Translations under genes and position numbers: made by a program
In this document: positions 26,025 to 36,100 of the stretch, one piece after another
Layout of the letters: each line of letters opens with the position of its first letter
Numbering within the stretch: the first letter of the stretch is position 1
From: JALZCH01 sp036387315
GTDB taxonomy: Bacteria > Acidobacteriota > Blastocatellia > Pyrinomonadales > Pyrinomonadaceae
Length of the DNA stretch: 64,000 nucleotides
Assembly (NCBI GenBank): GCA_036387315.1
Contig: DASVTY010000167.1
Span: 1 to 64,000 of the forward strand
Reading direction: 5' to 3'
Notes under the pieces: model-generated
What the model was told of the DNA's origin: nothing
Database searches by the model: none
The model's input: the letters and a program-made list of their open reading frames with translations, nothing else

Positions 26025-26117
26025 GTCTAGCGAGTCTCGCAAGTCCGGGGAGTCCAGCGAGTCAAAGGAGTTTAGATCAAAATAAAATTCCATTTGACTT
26101 GCAAGACTCGCTAGACT
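26024..26117. repeat. Inverted repeat of GAGTCT/GACTCGCTAG units
   Basis: Arms 26024-26045 and 26096-26117 (AGTCTAGCGAGTCTCGCAAGTC and complement) pair with one mismatch. Between them lie further units, AGTCCGGGGAGTCCAGCGAGTC, that match the repeat at 7296-7402. The left arm starts in the pcm stop codon and the right arm ends ten bases before the DedA start. Confidence 0.9.
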
Positions 26118-26126
26118 TCAAATTGT

Positions 26127-26828
26127 ATGGAGTCAATCTGGAATATTTTGAAGTATTTAAACCCCAAGTTTTTGATTGAGACTTTGCTCAATGAATTCGG
26201 TGTTTATGTTTATGTCGCGCTTTTTTTGATTGTTTTTGCCGAAACCGGGTTGGCGGTCGGCTTTTTTCTGCCCGGCGATTCGCTGCTGGTTGTCGCCGGG
26301 CTGATGGCGGCGACTTACCCTGATAAGCTGAACGTCTTCGTTCTTTTGATCTCGCTTTTTATTGCAGCCGTTTTGGGCGATGCGGTCGGTTATTTTACCG
26401 GCAAAAAAATGGGAAAAACCGTTTTTTCGCGCCCGAAATCCTGGTTCTTTCGACCCGAATATTTACGAAAGGCTCACGATTTTTACGAGAAACACGGCGG
26501 AAAAACGATTATTATCGCGCGTTTCGTTCCGATTATTCGCACATTTGCGCCGATTGTCGCAGGCGCGGCTGATATGACTTATAGAAAGTTCGTCGTTTTC
26601 AATATTGTCGGCGGTTTTTTGTGGGTTTTCAGTATGATTTTGTCGGGTTATTTTTTAGGCGGGCTGGTTGAAAGAACATTCGGGATTAAATTGGAAGATC
26701 ATATTGAAAAGGTCGTGGTCGTTGTCGTTGTATTGAGCTTAATGCCGCCGCTTATCGAATGGCTCAAAGCGCGGCGCGAAAAAAAGCGGGCGATTGAGAA
26801 CAAACCGATTGAAAGCGGCGAAGTTTAA
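26127..26828 (+). CDS. DedA family membrane protein
   Basis: A 233-residue inner-membrane protein. Conserved DedA/SNARE-associated motifs are present: the re-entrant ETGLAVGFFLPGDSLLVVAGLMA and the RFVPIIRTFAPIVAGAADMTYRKF segment with the conserved Arg residues. Family members are lipid scramblases or undecaprenyl-phosphate/phospholipid flippases and affect membrane potential and drug resistance. The C-terminus is basic (KARREKKR). No Shine-Dalgarno is visible; the start lies just after an inverted repeat. Confidence 0.93.
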   Translation: MESIWNILKYLNPKFLIETLLNEFGVYVYVALFLIVFAETGLAVGFFLPGDSLLVVAGLMAATYPDKLNVFVLLISLFIAAVLGDAVGYFTGKKMGKTVFSRPKSWFFRPEYLRKAHDFYEKHGGKTIIIARFVPIIRTFAPIVAGAADMTYRKFVVFNIVGGFLWVFSMILSGYFLGGLVERTFGIKLEDHIEKVVVVVVVLSLMPPLIEWLKARREKKRAIENKPIESGEV

Positions 26829-26890
26829 ACGGTCAAATCGCCCGAATTTGACTTTCTTCGCGCGGCTTGCGTAGAATCTAGTTTCGTTTG

Positions 26891-26965
<75 letters not shown>

Positions 26966-26981
26966 TTTTTTAAACAAAGTT

Positions 26982-27010
26982 ACGGCTGCTTTTACGAGCA
27001 GCCGTTTTCT
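26982..27010 (+). terminator. Intrinsic terminator of tRNA-Pro
   Basis: ACGGCTGCT and AGCAGCCGT form a perfect 9-bp stem around TTTACG, followed by TTTCTATTT. Confidence 0.85.
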
Positions 27011-27516
27011 ATTTCCGCCTTTTTTAAAAGAAAATTTAATTTGCTAAAACCGATTGAATGGCTTAAATTTATTTAACGTCAAAGAAATCCGAGAATTAAA
27101 CGGTTACACGCCTCATGGAACTAACGGAATACGGAGTATCGCGCTAACGAGCGATTTGAGCGGTGGCTGGATTCTTAGTGTCTGATATTTTTACCTCGAA
27201 TGCAGCGTTAAGTTTGGCAAAATAATTGTCGTATCGCTGTCTAAGAATTGCTTAACACGTTTTACCGCCGCTTTTTATTTAATGAGAAAGAGGTAATGTA
27301 ATGAGAAAAGCAAATTCGGCTCCTGTTAGTTTTCATAAAGGTATAAATAAAAATCAACTCCAGAGAGCTAATTTGCCCGAGGAATACTCAAAAGAGAGTT
27401 GCGCCGCGTTTCCGATTAGACGGCATTGCGTCTCTATAAGCGTCTTTTTAAGAGCTGCAATACCTCCTGCAATCGTCTGCTCGCCTTAGTAATTTTTTTA
27501 TCAAATGAGGATTCTA
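27011..27516. other. Long leader region before the receptor gene
   Basis: This 506-base stretch has no recognised gene. A 62-codon frame (27301-27489) starts at an ATG preceded by AGAGGT and could be a leader peptide, but its composition gives no support. ACCTCCT at 27462-27468 is identical to the ribosomal anti-Shine-Dalgarno and could pair with the receptor's AGGA, though only over four bases. Confidence 0.4.
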
Positions 27517-30500
27517 ATGAAAGACAAAAACCTAGAGATTCAAAACCAGAATGTGAATGAGAGAAAGTTTGTTTGTCGTCTAAACCTGATAGTTCCGATT
27601 CTCTGTCTCTTGATCGGTTTTACCGTCTCCGCTCTCCCGGTTAAAGCTCAAAGCAATGTAACGGCAGGGCTTCAGGGATATGTTTATACCGACAATCAAA
27701 AAACACCGGCTGTTAATGCCAGAGTTAGAATCACCAGTTTGGATACGCAGATTCCGCTTGGAACGGCTGTTACAAATGCGGCGGGTTATTTTGTCAGACC
27801 CGATATTCCGCCCGGCAGATACAGAATTGAAATCTCTCTGCCGAATTTTGTGACTAAAACCGTAATTTACGAAAAGCTTTCATTGGGAATACTTAACGAT
27901 TTTGTTCCGCCGCAGGTTTTGGAAAAGGAATCCAATCTCGCTGTTAATACAACCCCGACTCCAAATCCTTCAGCTAGCCCCGCATCGGCTTCAGGCTCTC
28001 CGCAGGATGTCGGGATAGGCGTTGGTTTGGAAATCCAGCGAGGCGGCTCTTTTAGTAATAGAGAAATTAGAGCATTGCCTTTGGGCGGGCAAACATACAT
28101 TCGTTCGTTCGACGAATTGGCGCTGCTCGTGCCCGGTGTCTTATCTGCGCCGGAACCTATCGGAAATAATGTCGGTCCCGGAATCGGACCCGGCGTGGGA
28201 ACGACAGGACAATTTTCGGTCAACGGGCTGCCGTCGCGCAGTAATAATTTTATGGTTGACGGCTCGGATAATAACGATGAAGACATTGGAGTCAGGCGTC
28301 AGGGATTCTTCTCGCTCGTTCCGCAGCCGATTGAATCGGTACAGGAATTTCAAATTATTACTCTGCTCGCTCCCGCGCAATTCGGGCGCAATCTCGGCGC
28401 TCAGGTAAACGTTGTTTCCAAAGCCGGAACGAGCGGTTTTCACGGAACGCTTTATGCGTTTTTCAATTCCAGCCTACTCAATGCCCGCAATTTTTTCGAT
28501 TTTAAGGGCGACACCGCGCAAACAGCTTTAACGGGAACGCGGTTAAATTCAGGCGGCGCAGTCCCGGTTTTACTCGACAGCAGTCCGGTGTTTGTTCAAA
28601 ATCCAGCCGGAAGGAAAGATTCTTTGACGCTTTTACACGACGGCGGAGCTTTGGGCGGACCGATTGTGCCGGAGAAAACATTCTTCTTTGTTTCCGCCGA
28701 AGGGCAGTTTTTAAACGCTGTGAAAGAATCGCATTTTGCCGTGCCGACAATTGAGCAGCGCGGTTTTTTGAACAGCGGCGCTTCGGGGTTGACGACTTTG
28801 GGGCAATCGCAATTGCAGCTTCGTCCGACAACCGAATCGGGAAATTTAATTTTCAGCCTTTTTCCGTTTCCAAACGATCCGACCGGAGTTTACGGGCGCA
28901 ATACGCTGACGCAAGTGCTTCCGGCGAACGCGAGAGGAAAAGTTTTTTCCGGCAGAGTTGATCATTATTTTCTCGCGGGCGGGCGTCTGCAAACTTTGAC
29001 CGCTCGCTATAACTTAACCGACGATTCACGCGATTTGCCGGTGACTGGCGGAGCGATTTTCTCAAGTTTGGAATCGCTCGTGCGGACGGATAACTTCTCT
29101 ACTTATCTGACCGGAGATTTGTCAAATAATATGTCGAATTTATTGCGCTTTTCCTGGGGACGGACGAGACTTAAATTTAATGAAATTCGCGACAACAGCT
29201 TTTTGCTTCCGACATCTTCGAACTTTGGCAGCGCGGATCAATCGCGCTTTCTCTTAAACGCCCGTTATTTGGCTAACACCACAGCGCCGGGCAGCAGCGC
29301 GGTTTCATATTCGACCTTGGGATCAACGGAAGCAAGGTTGGGAGCCGTCGGACAGGTCGTTATCGGCGGTTTCAGCCCGGTTGGAGTTGACGTTTTCAAC
29401 TTCCCGCAAAATCGCGTCAACAATACGTTTCAAATCGCGGACACGCTGCGTTTAAGCAGAATAAAAAATCACAATCTCGCATTCGGCGCGGACATTCGCC
29501 GGACGGTTTTGGACAGCGATTTGCCGCGCAATTCGCGCCCTTTAATTACATTTTACGGCGCGCCGAATTTTGCAGGTAATTCAATTCCGGTGACGCAAAC
29601 AACTTTTCTGCCTCCCGGCAGTACGGCTTGCGGCGCGCCGGGAACTGTCGGAAACGCGCTCGGTTGTTCGAGAGTTGAATCCGCAGGCAGTTTATCGGGA
29701 CTCGGCGGTTTTATCAGTCCGCTCGATCTCGCCGCAGTCGGCGCGCCGACCGGATTTTTCCAGAGCTTGGTTGAGCCGGGAAAAGACGCCCGAATCAAAT
29801 TAAACTATTACCAGCTCAACTTTTTCGCTCAGGACGATTGGAGAATTAAGCCTAATCTTTCTATCTCTTACGGGCTGCGTTACGAATACAACACGCCGCC
29901 GAAGGAAGCTGACGAGAAAATCGAAAGCATTTTTCGACAGGCTTTGCCGAAAGTGCCGGTTCCGAATTTAACCGCCGTCGGAAATCCGATTATTGTGCCT
30001 GATGCAATCGCCGGGCTAAATGAATTTATTGACGGAAGAAGCGGAATTTACGAGTCCGACCGCGATAATTTTGCGCCGCGTTTTGGGTTGGCGTATTCAC
30101 CGAATCAATCAACGGTTTTCCGGGGCGGTTACGGAATTTATTACGACCAGATTCTCGGTTCGGTCGTCAGCCAGTCGCGCAACGTTTTCCCGACCTTTAC
30201 AACCGTCAACTTCGGCGGCGGTTTGCCGTGCTATTTATTTTCGGTAGCGCAAGGCGTTTGCCCGGTCACGATCAGTCCGAACAACAACGGTTATGTGTTT
30301 AATTTATTAACTCCGACGGCAAATCCGACTGCCAGAGGAGTTCAAGCCGGAACTTTAAATACATTGGATTCGAGCGGCATCCGGGGCGCTTTCGCTTTCC
30401 TTCACCTGGCGAAAAACGGAAACGGCTCTCCGTTCGGCGCGACGCTTCCAGCGAGACAATTAGAGACGCCGATGTCTCATCAATATTACGCGGGAATCGA

Positions 30501-31503
30501 ACATCAGCTTTTCGGCAGAGATATGTTTCTCTCCGTCTCTTATGTCGGAACAACCGGACGAAATCTGCTGCGTTTTACGACTCCCAATTTGGGCAGCAAT
30601 TTCATCGCTCGAATTAACGAATTGAGCATTTTGAGCGCGCCGTCAACAATTTCCGGCTATGTCAGCGGCGTGCCGACATTGCGGGGCTTTACTTATGATC
30701 CTTCGGCGAACGGTTTGAGCGGCGGGCGTCCGGTGGCGAACGTCGGAGCGATCAATCAGTTTGAGACAACCGGGCGGTCGCAGTTTCATTCGATGCAGCT
30801 TCAATTAAGAGGTCGTCTCGTTCCGGCTTTTCAATATCAGGTGAATTACACGCTTTCACAGGCAAAGGACGATGTTTCGGATGTGTTCGATCTCGCCGGC
30901 GCTTCGTCTCTTCCGCAAAACAGCATCAATTTTGCCGGAGAATACGCCGCTTCAAATTTTGACAGCCGTCATAAGGTTGCCTATTCTTTGGTTTACGATC
31001 TGCCCCAGCTTCGGAGTCAAAGTTCGTTTGTTCGCTACGTTTTCGGCGGCTGGCAAATCGCCAGCGCGGGGAGATTTCAAACCGGGCAGCCGTTTACCGT
31101 AAACAGCATTTTTGATGTGAATTTGGACGGCAATTTAACTGATCGGTTGAATAATGCTCAGTTTATTACGGAAAACGGTGGAAACAATTCCGAGGTGCTG
31201 ATCAGTACCGCGAGCAACAATGCACAGTTTCAATCAATGCTTGCTCCGATAGGTTCTGACGGCGCTGTCGGGCGCAATAGTTTTCGCGGGCGCAGCTTGT
31301 TGAATCTGGATGCGTCTTTCAGCAAGCCGTTTTCAATTACCGAGCGGCAAACTCTTCAGTTCCGCATAGATGTTTTTAACTTTATCAATCGCGCTAACTT
31401 CGCAATTCCGGTGCGGTTTCTGGAAGCGCCCGGATTTGGACGAGCCGTTGATACGATAACGCCGGGAAGGCGCGTACAGTTTGCTTTGAAATATTTATTC
31501 TAA
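27517..31503 (+). CDS. TonB-dependent-receptor-like (Oar-type) outer-membrane protein
   Basis: A 1328-residue outer-membrane protein. After a signal peptide (to about VKAQS), a carboxypeptidase-regulatory-like domain runs from about 45 to 125 (GLQGYVYTDNQKTPAVNARV, NAAGYFVRPDIPPGRYRIEI). A plug-like domain follows (about 185-320: FSVNGLPSRSNNFMVDGSDNND, PIESVQEFQIIT). The rest is a large beta-barrel region with alternating strands, ending FALKYLF with the C-terminal Phe used by the barrel assembly machine. These Oar-like receptors are greatly expanded in Acidobacteriota and are thought to import large substrates. The substrate is not known. No TonB box is obvious. I chose the ATG at 27517 (AGGA six bases upstream) over the ATG at 27505. 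Confidence 0.92.
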   Translation: MKDKNLEIQNQNVNERKFVCRLNLIVPILCLLIGFTVSALPVKAQSNVTAGLQGYVYTDNQKTPAVNARVRITSLDTQIPLGTAVTNAAGYFVRPDIPPGRYRIEISLPNFVTKTVIYEKLSLGILNDFVPPQVLEKESNLAVNTTPTPNPSASPASASGSPQDVGIGVGLEIQRGGSFSNREIRALPLGGQTYIRSFDELALLVPGVLSAPEPIGNNVGPGIGPGVGTTGQFSVNGLPSRSNNFMVDGSDNNDEDIGVRRQGFFSLVPQPIESVQEFQIITLLAPAQFGRNLGAQVNVVSKAGTSGFHGTLYAFFNSSLLNARNFFDFKGDTAQTALTGTRLNSGGAVPVLLDSSPVFVQNPAGRKDSLTLLHDGGALGGPIVPEKTFFFVSAEGQFLNAVKESHFAVPTIEQRGFLNSGASGLTTLGQSQLQLRPTTESGNLIFSLFPFPNDPTGVYGRNTLTQVLPANARGKVFSGRVDHYFLAGGRLQTLTARYNLTDDSRDLPVTGGAIFSSLESLVRTDNFSTYLTGDLSNNMSNLLRFSWGRTRLKFNEIRDNSFLLPTSSNFGSADQSRFLLNARYLANTTAPGSSAVSYSTLGSTEARLGAVGQVVIGGFSPVGVDVFNFPQNRVNNTFQIADTLRLSRIKNHNLAFGADIRRTVLDSDLPRNSRPLITFYGAPNFAGNSIPVTQTTFLPPGSTACGAPGTVGNALGCSRVESAGSLSGLGGFISPLDLAAVGAPTGFFQSLVEPGKDARIKLNYYQLNFFAQDDWRIKPNLSISYGLRYEYNTPPKEADEKIESIFRQALPKVPVPNLTAVGNPIIVPDAIAGLNEFIDGRSGIYESDRDNFAPRFGLAYSPNQSTVFRGGYGIYYDQILGSVVSQSRNVFPTFTTVNFGGGLPCYLFSVAQGVCPVTISPNNNGYVFNLLTPTANPTARGVQAGTLNTLDSSGIRGAFAFLHLAKNGNGSPFGATLPARQLETPMSHQYYAGIEHQLFGRDMFLSVSYVGTTGRNLLRFTTPNLGSNFIARINELSILSAPSTISGYVSGVPTLRGFTYDPSANGLSGGRPVANVGAINQFETTGRSQFHSMQLQLRGRLVPAFQYQVNYTLSQAKDDVSDVFDLAGASSLPQNSINFAGEYAASNFDSRHKVAYSLVYDLPQLRSQSSFVRYVFGGWQIASAGRFQTGQPFTVNSIFDVNLDGNLTDRLNNAQFITENGGNNSEVLISTASNNAQFQSMLAPIGSDGAVGRNSFRGRSLLNLDASFSKPFSITERQTLQFRIDVFNFINRANFAIPVRFLEAPGFGRAVDTITPGRRVQFALKYLF

Positions 31504-31534
31504 GCATTTAACGCGCGGCATCTCCGTTGTTAAA

Positions 31535-31594
31535 AGATTGGGAGTTTCAGTTAGAGGTTTTTAAATCATAACCTCTAACTGAAACTCCCAATCT
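31535..31594. repeat. Perfect 25-bp inverted repeat
   Basis: AGATTGGGAGTTTCAGTTAG... (31535-31559) is the exact reverse complement of 31570-31594, with a 10-base loop. It lies between the receptor stop and the next gene's GTG start and could also terminate the receptor transcript. Confidence 0.93.
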
Positions 31595-31607
31595 TCTCGA
31601 TTTACAA

Positions 31608-32873
31608 GTGAAACGGTTAATAAGTTTAGCAATTTGTCTTGTTTCGGCTTTTGTCTTGAGCGCAATTTCGTCAAAAGCGCAGTGCATCGAATGCCCGAAA
31701 GATTCGCCGCCCAAACGTCGTCCTAAACCTTCATTTATTACGCGCACGCAAACCGTCGTGGTCGTCAAGAAAGTGCCGGAAGTCAGATTTCAAAAAATTT
31801 CCGGGATTGCGATCACGACCGTTCAGCCTTTTGCGGCGGTAAATTTAAAATCCATAAGCTCGCAGAAACAATATCAGCAGCAAAAAAAAACCGACGAGAT
31901 TGGTGTTTTGGAATTGCAAAACGTGCCGCCGGGAAAATATCTTTTAAACGTCTCGCTTAAAGGTTTTGTTACGGAAGAATCCGAGATCGAAGTTAAACCT
32001 CAGGAATTAGTCACAGTGCCGGTTAATTTAGCGCCGATTACACACGACGTTTTTATCAAAACAAATCTTTCGAGCGGCGAAGTGCGCTACGCGCAAATTG
32101 AAAAACCGGGCGAAAGCGGCGGCGGTTATTGTATGGTTCCGATCAACAGAGACGGCAGCGCCGCGATTATGCAAATGCGCGAAGGCGACTATCAACTCGA
32201 AATTCGCCCCGGCGATGTTGAATACAAACCCATCTCAAGGAAATTAACGATTTCCGAAGAAGATTTAAAGAAAATAAAAAACGCGGACGATGAAATCCCG
32301 TTTAAGCTCAACCGCACCGTTAGCACAGAAGATTTTCTTGCCAACTGGCTGCCGAACGAGTGGAAAATGCCCGCAGGCTGGAAGCTGGAAAATAAAAGAA
32401 TGCAAACGAACAGCGCCGGAGTCGCGCTGCTGCAAAATGAAAGATTCAACCATTATCGAAACTTTCAGTTGAAAAGCAGTTTGCGCTCGCTCGATAATAA
32501 ATCAATGGGTTTTGTGCTGCGGGCAATTGACGACAAGAATTATTATTTGATTCAGATAAACGGCTCTGCCGCCGCCGAACCGTATTTTTTAACCGGCTAT
32601 ATCGTTAAAGACGGCAAAGTAAAAGATGTTCTGGTCAACACAAACATCAAAAGCTTTGCGTCGTCTTTCAACAATTCCAAGTTTTTTAACATTACGATTA
32701 CCGCCAAAGATAATGTTTTTAAAATTTCGCTGGAAGACACGGATACCGGCGCGGTTTACGACATCGGCATCGTCGAAGATCAAAATAACACTTTTCCGAT
32801 AGGCGCAATCGGAATCGGCACGAAGGATTCGGCGAGATTTGAAGTTAGCAACTTTTTCATCAATTATAAATAA
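31608..32873 (+). CDS. Exported Cna-B-like protein with LamG/DUF1080-like C-terminus
   Basis: A signal peptide (to about SSKAQ) is followed by a basic linker and a Cna-B-like sandwich (residues about 62-140: ISGIAITTVQPFAAVNL, EIGVLELQNVPPGKYLLNVSLKGF). The C-terminal half (about 245-421) resembles the concanavalin-like DUF1080 fold (GWKLENKRMQ, RNFQLKSSLRSLDNKSMGFVLRAIDDKNYYLIQI, ISLEDTDTGAVYDIGIV, GAIGIGTKDSARFEVSNFFI). It may bind carbohydrate; no catalytic residue can be assigned. The start is GTG at 31608, fourteen bases after an inverted repeat. It follows the receptor gene on the same strand and may serve it. Confidence 0.83.
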   Translation: MKRLISLAICLVSAFVLSAISSKAQCIECPKDSPPKRRPKPSFITRTQTVVVVKKVPEVRFQKISGIAITTVQPFAAVNLKSISSQKQYQQQKKTDEIGVLELQNVPPGKYLLNVSLKGFVTEESEIEVKPQELVTVPVNLAPITHDVFIKTNLSSGEVRYAQIEKPGESGGGYCMVPINRDGSAAIMQMREGDYQLEIRPGDVEYKPISRKLTISEEDLKKIKNADDEIPFKLNRTVSTEDFLANWLPNEWKMPAGWKLENKRMQTNSAGVALLQNERFNHYRNFQLKSSLRSLDNKSMGFVLRAIDDKNYYLIQINGSAAAEPYFLTGYIVKDGKVKDVLVNTNIKSFASSFNNSKFFNITITAKDNVFKISLEDTDTGAVYDIGIVEDQNNTFPIGAIGIGTKDSARFEVSNFFINYK

Positions 32874-33175
32874 GTCCAAAGCCGAATAAATGCGTTTGTT
32901 TAATGACAAATTGTCAGCAAAATATTGTGCGTTCTTTGTCTTTCAAACAGGATTAATATTTAAAGCGACAATGTAAGATGAACCTGGAGCGATTCAAATT
33001 TGGATGTGCGGTTCAGTACCGCGAACGGTAGTGAGCGGGTCAACTAACAAACCCGCTCACTACCGTTCGCGGTACTGAACCGCAATAATATCTTGTACAC
33101 TAATTCAATAACCGCTCTAAATGTTTCCAATACTCAGATATAATTTTTTAAGCTAAATCTGAGCAACAATCAGTT
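32874..33175. other. Intergenic region with long inverted repeat
   Basis: This 302-base spacer before the kinase gene holds only the perfect inverted repeat at 33007-33084 (annotated separately). I see no coding frame or RNA gene in the rest. Confidence 0.6.
33007..33084. repeat. Perfect 34-bp inverted repeat
   Basis: Bases 33007-33040 (TGCGGTTCAGTACCGCGAAC...) are the exact reverse complement of 33051-33084. The loop is CAACTAACAA. The arm contains the internal half-palindrome GTACCGCGAACGGTA. It is GC-rich in an AT-rich spacer and has no T-run, so it is not a simple terminator. Confidence 0.95.
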
Positions 33176-36100
33176 ATGAAAGAGTGTCCCAGTTGCAATT
33201 CCTGTTTTGATGATTGGGATAATCTTTGTCCGAACGACCGCCAGCCTCTGCAATTCTCCTTTGAGTGCGAAACAATTTTGGGCGGGCGCTATCTTTTGGA
33301 AAGAAGGCTGGGCAAAGGCGGAATGGGAACTGTGTTTAAAGCTAAACATAAGTTCATAAAAACTCTACACGCAATTAAAATTATCTCGCCGGAAGTCGTA
33401 AAACTCGATGAAACCATTTTGCTGAGATTTCATCAGGAAGCCGTTTTGGCTGCTTCGATCCGCCATCCGAATGTGGTTACCGTTACCGACTACGGCGTTG
33501 AAAATAATATTCCGTATCTGGTGATGGAATTTATTGACGGAATTTCTCTGACCGATTATTTGCAGATAGAAAAACGGCTCGCGCCGGAAAAAGCGTATGA
33601 AATATTGTCGCAAATCGCGCTCGGTTTAGGAGAAGCTCACAAAAAAGGAATTGTCCACCGTGACTTAAAACCTTTGAATGTGATGCTCAAGAATGGAAAT
33701 CCGCAAAATAAAGGCGTCAAAGTTCTCGATTTCGGATTGGCGAAAATCAAAGCGTCGGAATCTTACGCCTCGCTGATTCAGGCGAAAACGACAAATGTTT
33801 TAGGCTCGCCGCTCTATATGTCTCCCGAACAATGGTCGAATGAAAATATAGATAACCGGGCGGATATTTACAGCATCGGCGTAATGCTGTTTCAAATGCT
33901 AGCGGGCGAGCCACCTTTCACCGGCGAAACGCTCGTTTCGCTGATGTATAAACATTTGCAAAACGCTCCGCCTTCGTTTGCCTCGCTCGGAGTTTCGGTT
34001 CCTCCCGAAATTGAAGCCGTCGTGCAAAGAACTCTGGCGAAAGAGCGCGAGCAAAGACCCGCGACGGTCGAACAGCTATTGTCCGAATACGAACAGGCTC
34101 TTTCAAAACTGGGTCTGATACCGGAAAACGAATCGGATTTTATTTCCTCCGATCCGATTTTTAATATCGGAAATCCAATTTCAAAAAATGAAACAGGTTT
34201 AAAAAGCGATTCTGATTCCAGTTATATTCAAAGTCTTTTGTCGCCGAGCGAAAATCAAGCGATAAATACATTTCTCAATCTTCCCAACACAATTGATTTA
34301 GAAGGCAAAGAGAATTTAGCGGAAGAGTTTATCCAGGCTCAAAACCGGCTCGAAGACGCTCGCTATCAAGAAAACCAAGCCGAAAAGTTGGCACAGGAAT
34401 TTGCCGCCGCGCAGAGAACTGCCGAAGAAGCCCGCCAAAAAGCCGTCGAGGCGCAGCAAAAATTAGAGGAAGACGCTCGCCGCCGGATTCATGCTGAAAT
34501 GGAAAGCAAGCTCGCCGCCGAAAGAGAAGGGCGAGAAAAGGCGGAAGCCGAAGCGAGACGACTTCTGGAAGAAGTAAAAGTCAGAAAAGAAGCCGAAGAA
34601 AAAGCAAAAGCCTCGGTTCAAGCTGCTTTGGAAGCCCAGCAGCGCGCCGAGGAAGAACGCCGCAAGGCTGAAAAAGAAGCCGAGCAAAGGCAAATCGAAG
34701 AACGCACCCGCCGGAAAGCCGAAGACGCGGCGCTGAAACTGGCGGAAGAAGCCGCCGAAGCTAAAAGGAATTATGAAGCGGCGAAAAGGGAAGCTGAAGC
34801 CGAAGCCTACAGGCGTTTGGAAGCTGAACGAAAACACCAAAAGATAGAAGCCGAAATCAAGCGCAACGAAGAATATGAAGCCGAACAAAAAAGAATAATT
34901 GAGGCTCAAGTCAAAGAACAGGCTGCGCGTCTTGAGAAACAGGCTTTGGAAGCCGAAAGCAAGGCAAACGAAGCCCGGCTGCTGATAGAAAACGAAGCAA
35001 AGAAACGTCAGGAAGCGGAAGCCGCGAGAATCAGAGCCGAAGAAGCGGCGCTAAAATTAGCCGGCGAAGCCGCCGAAGCTAAAAGGCAGTATGAGGAAGC
35101 GAAAAAAGAGGCTGAATCGGAAGCATATCGCCGCGTTGAAGCCGAACAAAAGCGCCAAAAGATAGAAGAACAGATAAGGCGGAATGACGATTATGTAGCC
35201 GAACAAAGAAGAATCGCCGAAGCAAAAGCCGCGCAGGAAATCAAAGAACAAGTCGGACGCTTAGAAAAACAGGCGTTTGACGCAGAGCGACAGGCAAATG
35301 AAGCGCGCCTTTTAGTGGAAAACGAAGCAAAAAAACGCCTCGAAGCCGAGTCTGCCAGAATCAAAGCCGAAGAGGAAGCGCGGCGTTTAGCCGAAGAAAT
35401 TATCGAAGCTCAAAAGCGTTTGGAAGAAATGCAGCGATTCGCGGTATCCGAATCTCGAAAAAGAGAACAGGAAGAGGAAGCGCGCAGGAAGGCAGAAAAT
35501 TCGGCTCGTTCATTAATTGAAAGAGTCAAACAGGAAGCGGCGAATAAAGAAAGCAGCAATTCGGCTCAAAGCGGAAACGATATTCCGAGAGAAAATTCGT
35601 TTCAAGAATGGCGAAATCACAGTCCGACACAGGTTAGCGCATCAACCTCGGCGAATATTTTAGATACGAACCTGATTCCCAATCGGAGCCGCCTTAACAG
35701 TACGTTTTTATATGCAGGAATTTTGATTTTTATTGTCGCCGCGTCCATCGGCGGTTTTATGCTTTTTAAACCGACAACAGAGCCTTTAAATAATAACAAT
35801 GCCGGTGAATCTGATGCTGGTCGGAAAGTTGGGACGCGGGACGAACAAGAGCTTTCGACAAATTCTGCGAATTTAGCCGGTCTTCGGGTAAAAAATAAGA
35901 TGATTAAGATAATCGGCGGCGCATTTCAAATGGGGCGAGATGATGTTTCTCCTGATGAGGGACAGTTTTACGGCGCTCAATTTCCCGCTCATCCGGTTAA
36001 CATCGGCGATTTTTATCTCGACAAGACGGAAGTAACAAATGAAGAATATGCCGAATTTGTCGCCGCTACAAATCACGCGCCGCCGGATAACTGGCGAAAC

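Noticed and set aside
27301..27489. 62-codon frame with a possible ribosome site, leader peptide before the receptor gene
   Set aside because: Composition and lack of any recognisable motif do not support a real product; kept only as a note in the leader region.
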